A DNA stretch of 37,509 bases from Alistipes sp. ZOR0009. GTDB taxonomy: Bacteria > Bacteroidota > Bacteroidia > Bacteroidales > ZOR0009. The stretch is from assembly GCF_000798815.1 (NCBI RefSeq), contig NZ_JTLD01000076.1:1-37509 (forward strand), written 5' to 3'. A program made the translations under genes and the position numbers. Positions 6,933-15,914 of the stretch are shown one piece after another (within the stretch, counting starts at the first letter, position 1; every line of letters starts with the position of its first letter). The notes below the pieces were generated by a model. That model ran no database searches. It worked only from the letters and a program-made list of their open reading frames with translations, and was not told the DNA's origin.

Positions 6933-9206
6933 CTACCTCAAGTACTTAGCGTAGAAACCTAGCATGTATCTGTAAAGTTCCAACCTGTTTTCCTCGCGAT
7001 AGAATCCGTGTCCCTCGTTATACTTCACCAAATAGGGAACTTCGAAGCCCTTTTTGCGTAAAGCAGTAACAATTTGATCCGATTCAGCAATATTTACGCG
7101 AGGGTCGTTAGCCCCTTGAATAACAAAGAGCGGTTTTTTAATCTTATCGATTTGGTAGAAGGGAGATACCTCCTTAGCAATCTTAGCCTCTTCTGGATTA
7201 TCGAGATCGTACCAAATTTGCTTTACCATCTCCTTGTAAGGTTTCCAGTATTCGGGGAAAGAGTTGAAGAAGGTTTCGATATTCGACACGCCCACGTAGT
7301 CGACACCACATGCGTAAAGATCTGGAGTCTTAACCAATCCCATTAAAGTGGCATATCCTCCATGGCTAGCACCATAAATGGCGATTTTATCCTTATCAAC
7401 CCATCCTTGCTCGATGCAGTACTTTACACCATCCTCAACATCGTCCATAAGTTTACGTCCGATTTGCTTAAAACCAGCACGAAAGAACTCTTTACCGTAA
7501 CCTCCGGAAATTCTGAAGTTAACCTGAAGAGTTGCATAACCGCGGCTAGCAAAAAGTTGAGTTTCTGGGTTAAATCCCCAAGAGTCGCGAATACCTTGAG
7601 GTCCTCCATGAGGATTTACAATCAACGGAACCTTTTGTCCTGCAAGAGCGGCCTTGGGAAGCGTGATATAGCCATAAATTGTTTTACCATCACGGCTTGT
7701 AAACTTAATTGGACGCATTTCAGCCATATCTGCCTCCTTAAGCTGAGGCATCAAATCGTAAAGCAGCTTTACCTTTTGAGTTTTCACATCGTACTCGTAG
7801 TAAGCACCATAAAACTTATCGCTTCGAACAACAACAAGCGCCGTATTTTCATTATCATCAGCATCTACAACAGAAAACTCCTTACCTTGAAACTCCTTTT
7901 CTAGCCTATTGTAGATCTTCTTGTAAAATGCGCTTACAGGAACGGTTACCGATTTTTCCCCATCGTAGCTGAAATAGTCAATTTCGTAGTTTCTTTTACG
8001 AGAAGTTGCCATTCCTTCCACATCGAATGTTGGGTTCGCAAAAACTTCCTTAATTTTCACCTTCTTTTGCAGGTCGTAAAGAATGATTCGAGCTTTATCG
8101 CTATCTAGGTTGGTAAGCACGTAGGCATCGTTCTTGTTTGCAGATGGATAGTTGAATCCTATAATATTAAAGGAGTCGTCCCACTTCATCTTACTAACTA
8201 AGGCAAACTGATTTGTTTCCAGATTTTTGTAGTAAAGTTCGCTTTCTGTTCCATTAACCAGCTTAGAATATCCACGAAGTACACCATCTTTATCAAAGAT
8301 GAAGTCTTGGATTGGGTTATTCTCGTCTTTATTTTCAAACAGCTGCGTTAGCTCGCCGGTAACGATGTTTAACTTAAAGGGTTCAAAGATCTTTCTATTG
8401 TTCTTGTTCATCGAAACGATGATGTAGTTCTTTTGATCTTTTAGAACCTTTATAATGCTAGCCTTAACACCTTCAAAAGGAGTAAGATCGCGAGTGTTGG
8501 CACCATCGAGATTAGTAGCATAAATATGGAAGTTTTCATTTCCACCTTTATCCATTACAAAAACCAAGCGTTCGTCATTAATCCAGCCATATCCCTTAAT
8601 CAGCTCGTCTTTCTCTTCAATTGCACGAGTAATTTTACCTGTTGCAATCTCCTTTACGTAAACATGGTTTTTATTCTGAGCATCTTTTTCCATGTACGAC
8701 AGGAACTTCCCGTTAGGTGAGAGCTGAAAAGAGGAAGCTTTGGGCTTAGCAAAGTAATCTGCAACCTTGTACTTAAACGTTCCTGAGTCGTAGCTAGCAA
8801 GTTTCTCCAACTCTTCCTTAGTTGAAGGTAATGCATTATTACCGGGAAGCTTGCTTTCGAATTTGGCAAGCGACAAGGGTGCTGATTTACCACCGAGAAC
8901 AACAGTTCCGTCAATTTTACCAGCGCTAAGCTCGCCTTCGTAGCTTATTTGAAGCTTCCCAGAACTCATTAGCAACTTACTTCCTGTAAGTTCAACTTTT
9001 TCCATAGGAAGACCAGCAGCACCTTGTGCTGGAACATCCAGCGTTGCCGAATAGGCGCCTGCCGTTTGCGAAATATGGAAAACAAGTTCGACCTTCATTC
9101 CTTCTAAATCGACTAAGCCTTTCCAATCTCCCGAAGCGCTTTGTGCATTCCCTAGAATGCTAGTTAACCCTAGCGCCATAATTAATCCGATTGACTTTAG
9201 TACCAT
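6933..9206 (-). CDS. secreted prolyl-oligopeptidase-family (S9) serine peptidase
   Basis: 757 residues. A signal peptide is visible (MVLKSIGLIMALGLTSILGNAQS), so the protein is likely periplasmic. Residues about 25-120 form a small beta domain (SGDWKG ... VELVFHIS ... YSATLDVPAQG) of the kind found before many Bacteroidota alpha/beta hydrolases. Residues about 145-480 are the beta-propeller with WD40-like repeats. The alpha/beta-hydrolase domain follows, with the catalytic triad Ser614 (GASHGGY), Asp701 (GANDPRV) and His733 (EGHGF). Family members cleave small peptides as dipeptidyl or acylaminoacyl peptidases; the exact specificity cannot be read here. It appears monocistronic, with its own terminator at 6880-6910. 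Length and triad spacing are normal. Confidence 0.92.
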   Translation of the reverse strand: MVLKSIGLIMALGLTSILGNAQSASGDWKGLVDLEGMKVELVFHISQTAGAYSATLDVPAQGAAGLPMEKVELTGSKLLMSSGKLQISYEGELSAGKIDGTVVLGGKSAPLSLAKFESKLPGNNALPSTKEELEKLASYDSGTFKYKVADYFAKPKASSFQLSPNGKFLSYMEKDAQNKNHVYVKEIATGKITRAIEEKDELIKGYGWINDERLVFVMDKGGNENFHIYATNLDGANTRDLTPFEGVKASIIKVLKDQKNYIIVSMNKNNRKIFEPFKLNIVTGELTQLFENKDENNPIQDFIFDKDGVLRGYSKLVNGTESELYYKNLETNQFALVSKMKWDDSFNIIGFNYPSANKNDAYVLTNLDSDKARIILYDLQKKVKIKEVFANPTFDVEGMATSRKRNYEIDYFSYDGEKSVTVPVSAFYKKIYNRLEKEFQGKEFSVVDADDNENTALVVVRSDKFYGAYYEYDVKTQKVKLLYDLMPQLKEADMAEMRPIKFTSRDGKTIYGYITLPKAALAGQKVPLIVNPHGGPQGIRDSWGFNPETQLFASRGYATLQVNFRISGGYGKEFFRAGFKQIGRKLMDDVEDGVKYCIEQGWVDKDKIAIYGASHGGYATLMGLVKTPDLYACGVDYVGVSNIETFFNSFPEYWKPYKEMVKQIWYDLDNPEEAKIAKEVSPFYQIDKIKKPLFVIQGANDPRVNIAESDQIVTALRKKGFEVPYLVKYNEGHGFYREENRLELYRYMLGFYAKYLR

Positions 9207-9768
9207 ATAAATCTATTTAATGTTAATTTGGTTGATCGCAGATTATTACCTAAAAAAAACGGAACCTACGTGTTACTTCGAACACCTTCCATTTTAACAA
9301 GCCTCTACCAATTAAACCTTCATTTGCATTAGACGCTCAAACCTCAAAAGGTTACAAAGCACAAATACATTTGGGCTGAGGCTCTACAGCTATAACAACG
9401 TTCATCTTATATTGATCGTTTACTAAATACTAAAACAAGACTAACACAATTATACAAAATTCACTAACAACGACCTAATAAAAAGAAAATAACACCCCAA
9501 GTACAAGCAAATATAAATACCAGATACATCCTTTAACGAATAAAACATAGGTATAAGTATGCGTTTACATAAAATATTTTCAATATGATATGAACACGAG
9601 TATGTTTATAAAACCTCATCACAAATTAAAACGCCCTGCAAAATTATTTTTGCCACATGAGAAACGATTCAACGAAATTCTATTTGGGACCAACTCCACA
9701 GTAGTAATCGCAAACAATTAGGAAATGGTACATAACAAGAAAACGTTCAACCAACATCTTAAAGAACG
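9207..9768. other. intergenic region upstream of the S9 peptidase gene
   Basis: About 560 AT-rich bases (roughly 30 percent GC by eye) between the S9 peptidase start and the stop of the DUF4421-like gene. It must hold the peptidase promoter. The nearest match on the minus strand is TGTATTTG near 9370, one base off TAnnTTTG and without a good -33 box. No gene, repeat or hairpin of note was found. Confidence 0.4.
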
Positions 9769-10788
9769 CTAGATATACCTTTCAATTTTGGATACGGTTT
9801 TCCTAAAAAGCGAAGGTGCTTGGAATCGATAACCTATGAAGAAGTGATAATACCCTCTCGACTGGTCTATTTGAGAACTATTAGATTGAGACTGAGACGT
9901 GACAATAAGGTTGGAACCAACACCGCCATATACCCGACGGCCATTATATCCTACATTTATGCTAGAATGTCCATATGCAAGTGGCTGATAACTTTTAACA
10001 GTATAATCACCGTCGGGCAACAAGGTAGAAAGCCTAATATAGGCCACACCAACTCCAAGAGCCTGCGCTAAAGACACATAAAAATTTTTACGAATTACAA
10101 AAGAATAACCATAGTTTCCAATTGCAATAAGATGATAACTCTTTTGTTTTTGATCGCTACCTCCTGAAAAACCAGGGCTATCTAATAAATGATAGCTATA
10201 CTCTAGAGATACCATAAATGATCCACAACTTTTACGTTGAGCCTCGGTTTGAGAGGTTATCGCCTTAAGTGAAAAGTTGGGATTAAACTTGTAGGAAGTC
10301 ATTCCTCTTAATGACACAATTCTCAAATCTGGAAGTATGATATTAGGGTCTCCCTCCTTCCATTCGGGACTTAGATTTTTCGTATTAGCGATATAAAACC
10401 CTTTAATTCCTGAAATTTCAAAATCTTGCATCCAATGACTAAATTGAAAGCGTGTCCCAAAAGAAAGATTGGTTGTTTTTCCATTTATTTTGGTATCATT
10501 ATTCCCAGGCAAAAAACGAGGCGTAAACCCAAAACCAAAAGAAACAAATTTATAGTCGAAAGAGACTCTAGCAGCAACTGCAATATTAGGGCGGATATCG
10601 AAATAAAAGCCTTTACCAGAACTTTCCAGCTTCTCGTAGTCGTTATTTAAGCTTAACTTGATATTTATAAGCGTGTCAAATTTTTCCACATATAAGTTTG
10701 CTCTCTTTACCAACGTATCAGATGGTTGTGCAGATAAGCAATCAACCATAGCAATTAGCACCAATAGGAGTAAAAAGGTTGGTCTCAT
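9769..10788 (-). CDS. outer-membrane beta-barrel protein, DUF4421-like
   Basis: 339 residues. The N-terminus MRPTFLLLLVLIAMVDCLSAQ is a signal peptide. After it come a short linker and then alternating amphipathic strands with aromatic girdles (GKGFYFDIRPNIAVAARVSF, FVSFGFGFTPRFLPG, TTNLSFGTRFQFSHWM), ending near the C-terminus in YYHFFIGYRFQAP. This pattern and the DTLVKRANLYVEKFDTLINIKLSL opening fit the Bacteroidota DUF4421 outer-membrane family, whose function is unknown. The product would sit in the outer membrane. It stands alone between two genes on the same strand, with a terminator upstream of it at 10842. Confidence 0.75.
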   Translation of the reverse strand: MRPTFLLLLVLIAMVDCLSAQPSDTLVKRANLYVEKFDTLINIKLSLNNDYEKLESSGKGFYFDIRPNIAVAARVSFDYKFVSFGFGFTPRFLPGNNDTKINGKTTNLSFGTRFQFSHWMQDFEISGIKGFYIANTKNLSPEWKEGDPNIILPDLRIVSLRGMTSYKFNPNFSLKAITSQTEAQRKSCGSFMVSLEYSYHLLDSPGFSGGSDQKQKSYHLIAIGNYGYSFVIRKNFYVSLAQALGVGVAYIRLSTLLPDGDYTVKSYQPLAYGHSSINVGYNGRRVYGGVGSNLIVTSQSQSNSSQIDQSRGYYHFFIGYRFQAPSLFRKTVSKIERYI

Positions 10789-10834
10789 TATGTAGAAATT
10801 AGGGAGCCGTCTGTTTTCTCAAAAAAACTAATTT

Positions 10835-10865
10835 ATAAAAAAGAGTCGCTACCAAGAGCGACTCT
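10835..10865 (-). terminator. terminator of the thioredoxin gene
   Basis: On the minus strand AGAGTCGCT and AGCGACTCT (10865-10857 and 10850-10842) form a 9-bp stem with a 6-base loop, followed by TTTTTTATAAATT. It lies 24 bases beyond the thioredoxin stop. Confidence 0.85.
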
Positions 10866-10888
10866 CCGTTTAAATCAACCATTAATTG

Positions 10889-11242
10889 CTAAATATCGAA
10901 AACGTCCTTAAAAGTTTCAATAAAGGCATGCTTGGGCAATGCACCTGCGGCCATTTGTGGAGTTCCCTTTGCTGGAATAAAAAGTAAGCTCGGCACACTT
11001 CGGATCCCAAATGCAGCAGAAACCTCCTGTTCTGCATCGGTATCTACCTTATAAAAGTCTATTCTCCCTTCAAACTCTAGAGAAAGTTCATCTAATAAAG
11101 GGGCAACCGCTTTACAAGGGCCGCACCAAGTTGCATAAAAGTCGATTACCGTATGACGCTCGCCTTTAAAATTCCAGTCCTCTTCTGTTGTATAATCAAA
11201 AATCTTTTCCTTGAAAGATTCGGATGTTAACGCATTTACCAT
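10889..11242 (-). CDS. trxA: thioredoxin
   Basis: 117 residues, the normal size of a cytoplasmic thioredoxin. The active site WCGPC is present with Cys40 and Cys43, preceded by VIDFYATW, and the cis-proline loop is RSVPSLLF. There is no signal peptide, so it acts in the cytoplasm as a general disulfide reductase served by thioredoxin reductase, which is not in this window. The N-terminus has a slightly long approach (MVNALTSESFKEKIFDYTTEEDW), typical of Bacteroidota forms. The gene diverges from the CCA-type nucleotidyltransferase gene across 126 bases and has its own terminator. Whether it is the main thioredoxin or one of several paralogues cannot be told. Confidence 0.93.
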   Translation of the reverse strand: MVNALTSESFKEKIFDYTTEEDWNFKGERHTVIDFYATWCGPCKAVAPLLDELSLEFEGRIDFYKVDTDAEQEVSAAFGIRSVPSLLFIPAKGTPQMAAGALPKHAFIETFKDVFDI

Positions 11243-11262
11243 TTTTTACTCAATTATAGTAG

Positions 11263-11312
11263 TACCTTTGCGATCGCTTTTCAAACAATCAAACATTGAT
11301 CGCATAAATTTG
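11263..11312 (+). promoter_or_regulatory. candidate -7 boxes upstream of the nucleotidyltransferase gene
   Basis: Two exact TAnnTTTG matches lie in the divergent intergenic region: TACCTTTG at 11263-11270 and TAAATTTG at 11305-11312. Neither has a good -33 TTTG at 19-21 bases. An inverted repeat TGCGATC (11269-11275) / GATCGCA (11298-11304) lies between them and could be an operator. Confidence 0.35.
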
Positions 11313-11368
11313 TTCGAAAGCAACTCTAATTGGTGTAACTTTACACAGTAAACAGGACATATAGACTA

Positions 11369-12778
11369 ATGCGCAAATATTTCAAAAACCCCGTCTTTAA
11401 GCTTATTTCGGATGTAGTAAACGAGCAAAACTTGGAGGCTTACGTGATTGGAGGTTTTGTTCGAGATCAGTTTTTACAAAGAGAATCAAAAGACATAGAT
11501 ATAGTTGTAGTCGGCAGCGGAATAGAGCTTGCAGAACGTGTTGCCGAAAAACTGGGACCAGCCGTAAAGGTCAGCGTTTTCAAAAACTTTGGAACGGCCA
11601 TGGTTAAGCTCAAAGATCTAGAGCTTGAGTTTGTTGGAGCCCGAAAGGAAAGCTACCGCATCGACTCGCGCAAGCCAATAGTAGAAAATGGCACCCTCGA
11701 GGACGATCAAAAGCGCCGAGACTTCACCATTAATGCGCTTGCACTTAGCCTTAAAAAGGAGAATTACGGAGAGCTGGTTGACCCTTTTAATGGGGTTGAG
11801 GATATTAAGCACGAAACTATTCGCACACCTCTCGATCCAGATACCACATTCTCGGATGATCCGCTGCGCATGATTCGAGCAATCCGATTTGCAACACAGC
11901 TTGGATTTAATATTGATTCTGAGACGCTTGAATCCATCACCCGAAATCGAGATCGCATCGAAATTGTGTCTAAAGAGCGTATTAACGATGAGTTGAATAA
12001 AATCATTTCGTCGCCAAAACCATCTATTGGTTTTATGCTTTTCGATCAAACAGGCCTGCTGGAACTTATTTTCCCTCAACTGCACAAATTAAAAGGTGTA
12101 GATGTTGTAAACAACCGCGCTCACAAGGATAATTTTCTGCATACGCTTAAAGTTCTCGACAACATTGCAAAAACAACAGACAACCTATGGTTACGTTGGT
12201 CAGCCATCCTACACGATATCGCCAAACCCGCGACTAAAGCATATAACCCTCAACAAGGATGGACATTTCATGGTCACGAATTTTTAGGTGCGAAAATGAT
12301 CCCGGGGATTTTTAAAAGCATGAAAATGCCCTTAAATGAAAAGATGAAGTATGTCCAAAAGATGGTGCTGCTACATCTTCGCCCAATAGTTCTTTCACAA
12401 GAAATTGTCACCGACTCGGCCATTCGTCGCCTTCTTTTTGATGCAGGAGACGACATTGATGATCTAATGACGCTTTGCGATGCCGACATCACATCTGCCA
12501 ATGATAAAGTTGTGGAAAAGCACCTTAAAAACTTCCAACTTGTACGTCAGAAACTGAAAGAAATAGAGGAAAAAGATGCTATCAGAAACTTTCAACCACC
12601 CGTTTCTGGTGAAATGATCATGGAAATGTTTGACCTTCGTCCTTCAAAGCCGGTTGGCGATTTAAAGAATATTTTAAAGGATGCCATTCTCGACGGAATC
12701 ATTCGCAATAGCTACGACGAAGCCTACGCATATGTTCGCCAAAAGGGAATCGAAATGGGGCTAACACCTGTAAAATAA
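11369..12778 (+). CDS. cca: CCA tRNA nucleotidyltransferase / poly(A)-polymerase family protein with HD domain
   Basis: 469 residues. The class II nucleotidyltransferase head has GGFVRD at 28-33 and the metal-binding pair DID at 42-44, then [11 protein letters not shown], the hallmark of the CCA-adding and poly(A) polymerase family. The RNA-binding segment follows ([18 protein letters not shown]). The C-terminal half carries an HD phosphohydrolase domain ([22 protein letters not shown] with His282-Asp283). It would add or repair the CCA end of tRNAs in the cytoplasm; with the HD domain it may also have phosphatase activity. Bacteroidota usually carry one such gene, so the CCA role is the best guess over poly(A) polymerase. 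It is monocistronic, with a terminator 28 bases after the stop. Confidence 0.9.
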   Translation: MRKYFKNPVFKLISDVVNEQNLEAYVIGGFVRDQFLQRESKDIDIVVVGSGIELAERVAEKLGPAVKVSVFKNFGTAMVKLKDLELEFVGARKESYRIDSRKPIVENGTLEDDQKRRDFTINALALSLKKENYGELVDPFNGVEDIKHETIRTPLDPDTTFSDDPLRMIRAIRFATQLGFNIDSETLESITRNRDRIEIVSKERINDELNKIISSPKPSIGFMLFDQTGLLELIFPQLHKLKGVDVVNNRAHKDNFLHTLKVLDNIAKTTDNLWLRWSAILHDIAKPATKAYNPQQGWTFHGHEFLGAKMIPGIFKSMKMPLNEKMKYVQKMVLLHLRPIVLSQEIVTDSAIRRLLFDAGDDIDDLMTLCDADITSANDKVVEKHLKNFQLVRQKLKEIEEKDAIRNFQPPVSGEMIMEMFDLRPSKPVGDLKNILKDAILDGIIRNSYDEAYAYVRQKGIEMGLTPVK

Positions 12779-12806
12779 ATTGATAATCAGAAAACATCAA
12801 ATATAA

Positions 12807-12830
12807 AAGCCGCAAACATGCGGCTTATTT
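12807..12830. terminator. bidirectional terminator between cca and the EEP-family gene
   Basis: AAGCCGCA at 12807-12814 and TGCGGCTT at 12819-12826 form an 8-bp stem with a 4-base loop. ATTTT follows on plus, and TTATATTTG on minus. It sits between two convergent genes and can serve both. Confidence 0.8.
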
Positions 12831-12857
12831 TCTATCCTTAATCGAACAAATACCTCT

Positions 12858-13841
12858 CTACATCAATCGAACCAGCTTAATGAGTACTGGAAGGTGATCG
12901 GAGAAACCGCCGTTGTATCTATAACCGTTAAAAGTTCTTCGAGGCTTCTTTCCGCCGTACATTGTATCATCTTCAAACAGAAATGGCGCTGAGTAGATCT
13001 CCATTCCCCCTAAAAGTTTTACAGGTGTATCACCATCTACCAACCCTTTGCTCACTAAAATCTGATCTATAAGTTCCCATTCTCCTTCGAATTTAATAGA
13101 CCCTTGCTTTTGCTCTTGTAATGGCAGCGCTAAATTGGTAAGGCTACTAGAAAAAAGTTGCATTGCATCGCTTGTAGCAACATCATTAAAATCTCCAATT
13201 ACAACAACACTTGCAGATTTGTTAGAATGCAATACGGAATCAACTTTAGACAGTAAATATTTGGCAACAAGCAACCTCGATTTTTCGGCTCGCACACCAC
13301 CTAACTTACTTGGAAAATGATTTACAAAAACATGCAACGTATCGAACTCCCCCCAACGGAAAACAGAGTATAAGATACTTCTGGTGTATAAAGACGTATC
13401 GACTACCTTTGGATTGAAGTAACGAAAATCTAATAAATGTAACTTATCCTTTTGATATAAAAGTCCGACATCAATACCGCGCCTGTCGGAAGAATTCTGA
13501 TGCACCACCGCATACTCAAACTTACTTAACGGGGTATCATAGGCAAGCTTATTTAAAACAAATCGGTTTTCAATCTCACACAACCCTATAATTTCGGGTG
13601 GATTAGGAAGGCTCATAGAGGCAAATACCTTAAATATATTATTGCGCTTAGCAAGAAAACGAGAATACGACCACCGCCTTGCCCCCTCAGGTGTAAAGTC
13701 TGCATCATCAATAGTCGAATCTTTAAACGAATCGTAGTAATTCTCGCAGTTGTAAAAGGCAATACGAAGCGAATCTCGTTGCGAAAAGCACTCCTTTGCC
13801 ATAAAAAGAGACATCACTATGATTAAACACCGCCTTACCAT
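12858..13841 (-). CDS. exported endonuclease/exonuclease/phosphatase (EEP) family protein
   Basis: 327 residues from the ATG at 13841. The frame is open to 13952, but the extra 37 codons overlap the TauE-like gene upstream and lack sense, while the start at 13841 gives a proper signal peptide (MVRRCLIIVMSLFMAKECFSQ) two bases after that gene's stop. EEP motifs are in order: FYNCENYYD, GLCEIENR (metal-binding Glu), VNHFPSK (catalytic His), VIGDFND, and GGFSDHLPVLI (catalytic Asp-His). Family members hydrolyse phosphodiesters in nucleic acids or phosphate esters; secreted Bacteroidota members of this type are usually annotated only to family. It is likely translationally coupled to the permease gene, though a functional link between the two is not evident. 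Confidence 0.88.
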   Translation of the reverse strand: MVRRCLIIVMSLFMAKECFSQRDSLRIAFYNCENYYDSFKDSTIDDADFTPEGARRWSYSRFLAKRNNIFKVFASMSLPNPPEIIGLCEIENRFVLNKLAYDTPLSKFEYAVVHQNSSDRRGIDVGLLYQKDKLHLLDFRYFNPKVVDTSLYTRSILYSVFRWGEFDTLHVFVNHFPSKLGGVRAEKSRLLVAKYLLSKVDSVLHSNKSASVVVIGDFNDVATSDAMQLFSSSLTNLALPLQEQKQGSIKFEGEWELIDQILVSKGLVDGDTPVKLLGGMEIYSAPFLFEDDTMYGGKKPRRTFNGYRYNGGFSDHLPVLIKLVRLM

Positions 13842-13843
13842 AC

Positions 13844-14596
13844 CTACATTTGAAATAATATCATATATAGCACCGAAAAAAGAAGCATACCCAATAGAAA
13901 ATAGCGAATAACTTTTGCCCCCCAACGCACAGAATATTTTGCTCCAAGCCAACCTCCAACCATATTTCCAATACCCAAACTTATCCCCAAAGGAAGGTTT
14001 ACTTGTCCATTATAAAAGAAAATAGCCAACGCAAAAATCGTAAGTACAAAAGCAAGAAAAACCTTCAAAGAGTTGGCTGTTATTAGATCATTTCCAATGC
14101 TTAAAACCAATCCAGCCAAAAGAAAATACCCTAATCCAGCCTGAATAAAACCTCCGTAAAACCCAATTGCTGTGAATATAATGTAATCGCGAAAACGAAT
14201 TACCATAGGAGCATCAGGTTTAGGACGCAGCCATTTGTCGGGACTATAAATTACCACAAAAAACATGAAAACCAACAAGCCTACAATTGTCCATCGGATA
14301 ATACTTTCGTTGGCATCAACGGCCAAATAGGCTCCCACAATAGAGCCTATCGATGCAGGAATAGAAAGCACGAGCCCTTCCTTTAACGGGAGCACCCGCT
14401 GTTTTGCAAAGCTGGCAGAACCAACCATATTTTGGAGAAGAATACCAATCCTGTTAGTTGCATTTGCCATATGCGGTGACAGGCCAAGCCCCATAAGAAC
14501 CGGAAGCGAAATAAGCGAACCGCTACCTGCTAAAATATTTATGAACCCGCATAAAACTCCAACAAACGCTATAAGCAGATAGCTAGCAATTTCCAT
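13844..14596 (-). CDS. TauE/SafE-family inner-membrane permease
   Basis: 250 residues and about eight hydrophobic segments. The signature of the family is clear: FVGVLCGFINILAGSGSLISLPVLMGLGLSPHMANATNR in the first repeat and a second GFIQAGLGYFLLAGLVL repeat after the centre. TauE/SafE proteins export or import small sulfur-containing anions such as sulfite, sulfoacetate or thiosulfate, but many members have unknown substrates and no sulfur gene lies near this one. It is the first gene of a two-gene minus-strand unit with the EEP-family gene. The length is typical. An exact -7 box lies 36 bases upstream. Confidence 0.9.
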   Translation of the reverse strand: MEIASYLLIAFVGVLCGFINILAGSGSLISLPVLMGLGLSPHMANATNRIGILLQNMVGSASFAKQRVLPLKEGLVLSIPASIGSIVGAYLAVDANESIIRWTIVGLLVFMFFVVIYSPDKWLRPKPDAPMVIRFRDYIIFTAIGFYGGFIQAGLGYFLLAGLVLSIGNDLITANSLKVFLAFVLTIFALAIFFYNGQVNLPLGISLGIGNMVGGWLGAKYSVRWGAKVIRYFLLGMLLFSVLYMILFQM

Positions 14597-14631
14597 GAGC
14601 TAAAAACCTGTTTTAATGTAAATATTTGCAA

Positions 14632-14639
14632 CAAATATA
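14632..14639 (-). promoter_or_regulatory. -7 box of the TauE/SafE gene
   Basis: Read on the minus strand, TATATTTG matches TAnnTTTG exactly and lies about 36 bases before the ATG at 14596. The -33 position does not match TTTG. Confidence 0.45.
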
Positions 14640-14693
14640 CGCACTTGTGCCATTGCTTGCGTTAGTAAAAGTGGAACAATTTAACTGATTTAC

Positions 14694-14701
14694 TATCTTT
14701 G
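14694..14701 (+). promoter_or_regulatory. -7 box of the DUF5063 operon
   Basis: TATCTTTG matches TAnnTTTG exactly and lies 16 bases before the ATG at 14718, giving a leader of roughly 10-12 bases. It diverges from the -7 box of the TauE/SafE gene, the two being about 55 bases apart. Confidence 0.55.
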
Positions 14702-14717
14702 CACTAAAATAGACCGA

Positions 14718-15317
14718 ATGAGCGAAGAATCAAATGCCATAATTTACTCTAAAAATGTAGTCGAAATGGTTACATTGGCAAAAGAGTACACGGCATTTTT
14801 AGAAAGAGCAGGCGAATACGAAGCAGCAGACTTTCTAAGTCATGCACAAAAGCTACTTCCTCTTATCTACCTAAAAGGAAGCCTTCTTCCGGAGGTTGAG
14901 CAGCAATACGAGGAGGAGGTTGAACGCTTTGTTTCGGAAACTGACTGGACTTTTATCCGCAACAATATTGCCGAAATACTCGGTAATACCGACGATTTTT
15001 ACGAGGTGTATAACGAGCAGCTATTTGACACCGAAGGAGGCGAACAGCTCTCTATAAGTGAGATGCTTGCCGACATTTATCAGGATCTAAAAGATTTCAT
15101 AGAACTCTACCGCTTTGGTAACCCAGATAGTATCAACGATGCACTTTACGAGCTAAAGCACAACTTCGCCGAATACTGGGGATTCAAATCAATCATCGCT
15201 CTAAAAGCAATTCACCGAGTATTCTTCTTTGGCAATCAATCGGAAGAAGATGATGAAGACTCCGACAATTCAAAAGGGGGCTTCTTTCAGCGCTTTCAGG
15301 ATAGCCATTTAAAATAG
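14718..15317 (+). CDS. DUF5063 family protein
   Basis: 199 residues, cytoplasmic and strongly acidic. The N-terminal part (VVEMVTLAKEYTAFLERA, then DFLSHAQKLLPLIYLKGSLLP) is the typical helical opening of DUF5063, a family common in Bacteroidota with no known biochemical function. Later segments such as SEMLADIYQDLKDFIELYRFG and WGFKSIIALKAIHRVFF also fit. The C-terminal end is a low-complexity acidic stretch (SEEDDEDSDNSKGG). It is the first gene of a tight three-gene operon: 8 bases separate it from a 3'-5' exonuclease gene, which is followed by an rRNA methyltransferase gene. This order is familiar from other Bacteroidota and suggests, without proof, a role in RNA metabolism or translation. 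Confidence 0.85.
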   Translation: MSEESNAIIYSKNVVEMVTLAKEYTAFLERAGEYEAADFLSHAQKLLPLIYLKGSLLPEVEQQYEEEVERFVSETDWTFIRNNIAEILGNTDDFYEVYNEQLFDTEGGEQLSISEMLADIYQDLKDFIELYRFGNPDSINDALYELKHNFAEYWGFKSIIALKAIHRVFFFGNQSEEDDEDSDNSKGGFFQRFQDSHLK

Positions 15318-15325
15318 CATTCAGC

Positions 15326-15907
15326 ATGTATTCAGCAACGATAAGCAAAGAAGAACTTAACGACCTGCCAATTAGATCTTTCGAAGGTACGATCCATGTT
15401 GTGGATAGCCTCGACAAGGTTGCTGATGCCGTTGCGTACCTTAGCAATACTAAATTGCTGGGATGTGATACAGAAACTCGCCCAAACTTCAAGAAAGGAC
15501 AGCGTAATCGGGTTGCCCTACTTCAACTTTCGGACGAAACGACCTGTTTCCTTTTTCGACTTAATATGATTGGCCTACCGCAAGAGGTAGCCACCATACT
15601 ACAACGTAGCGACATCAAAAAAGTAGGAGCAGCAATTCGCGACGACATTGCCGCCCTGCAAAAGCTCACCCCGTTTACACCTAACGGATTTATCGACATC
15701 CAAAAAATGGTTGATGCCTATGGCATTGAAGCGAAGAGCCTAAAAAAAATGTCAGCAATCGTACTTAAGTTTAGAATCTCTAAAACGCAGCAGCTTTCCA
15801 ACTGGGAAAGCCCAACCCTAACGCACGCACAGCAACTTTACGGAGCAACCGATGCATGGGTTAGCCGCCAAATTTATATTGCGCTCATAAACGATAATAA
15901 GCCATAG
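15326..15907 (+). CDS. 3'-5' exonuclease domain protein (DEDDy, RNase D-like)
   Basis: 193 residues, a single exonuclease domain without the HRDC domains of RNase D. Exo I is LLGCDTETRP (Asp-x-Glu), Exo II lies in KVGAAIRDDIAALQ, and Exo III is YGATDAWVSRQIY with the Tyr-x3-Asp form, so all four metal-binding acids and the Tyr are present. It should trim RNA or DNA 3' ends in the cytoplasm; the substrate cannot be read from sequence. It is the middle gene of the DUF5063 operon, 8 bases from each neighbour or less, which points to an RNA role alongside the methyltransferase downstream. Confidence 0.9.
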   Translation: MYSATISKEELNDLPIRSFEGTIHVVDSLDKVADAVAYLSNTKLLGCDTETRPNFKKGQRNRVALLQLSDETTCFLFRLNMIGLPQEVATILQRSDIKKVGAAIRDDIAALQKLTPFTPNGFIDIQKMVDAYGIEAKSLKKMSAIVLKFRISKTQQLSNWESPTLTHAQQLYGATDAWVSRQIYIALINDNKP

Positions 15908-15914
15908 CTATACG

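Noticed and set aside
13842-13952. Extended N-terminus of the EEP-family protein
   Set aside because: It overlaps the end of the TauE/SafE gene, while the ATG at 13841 gives a clean signal peptide right after that gene's stop.
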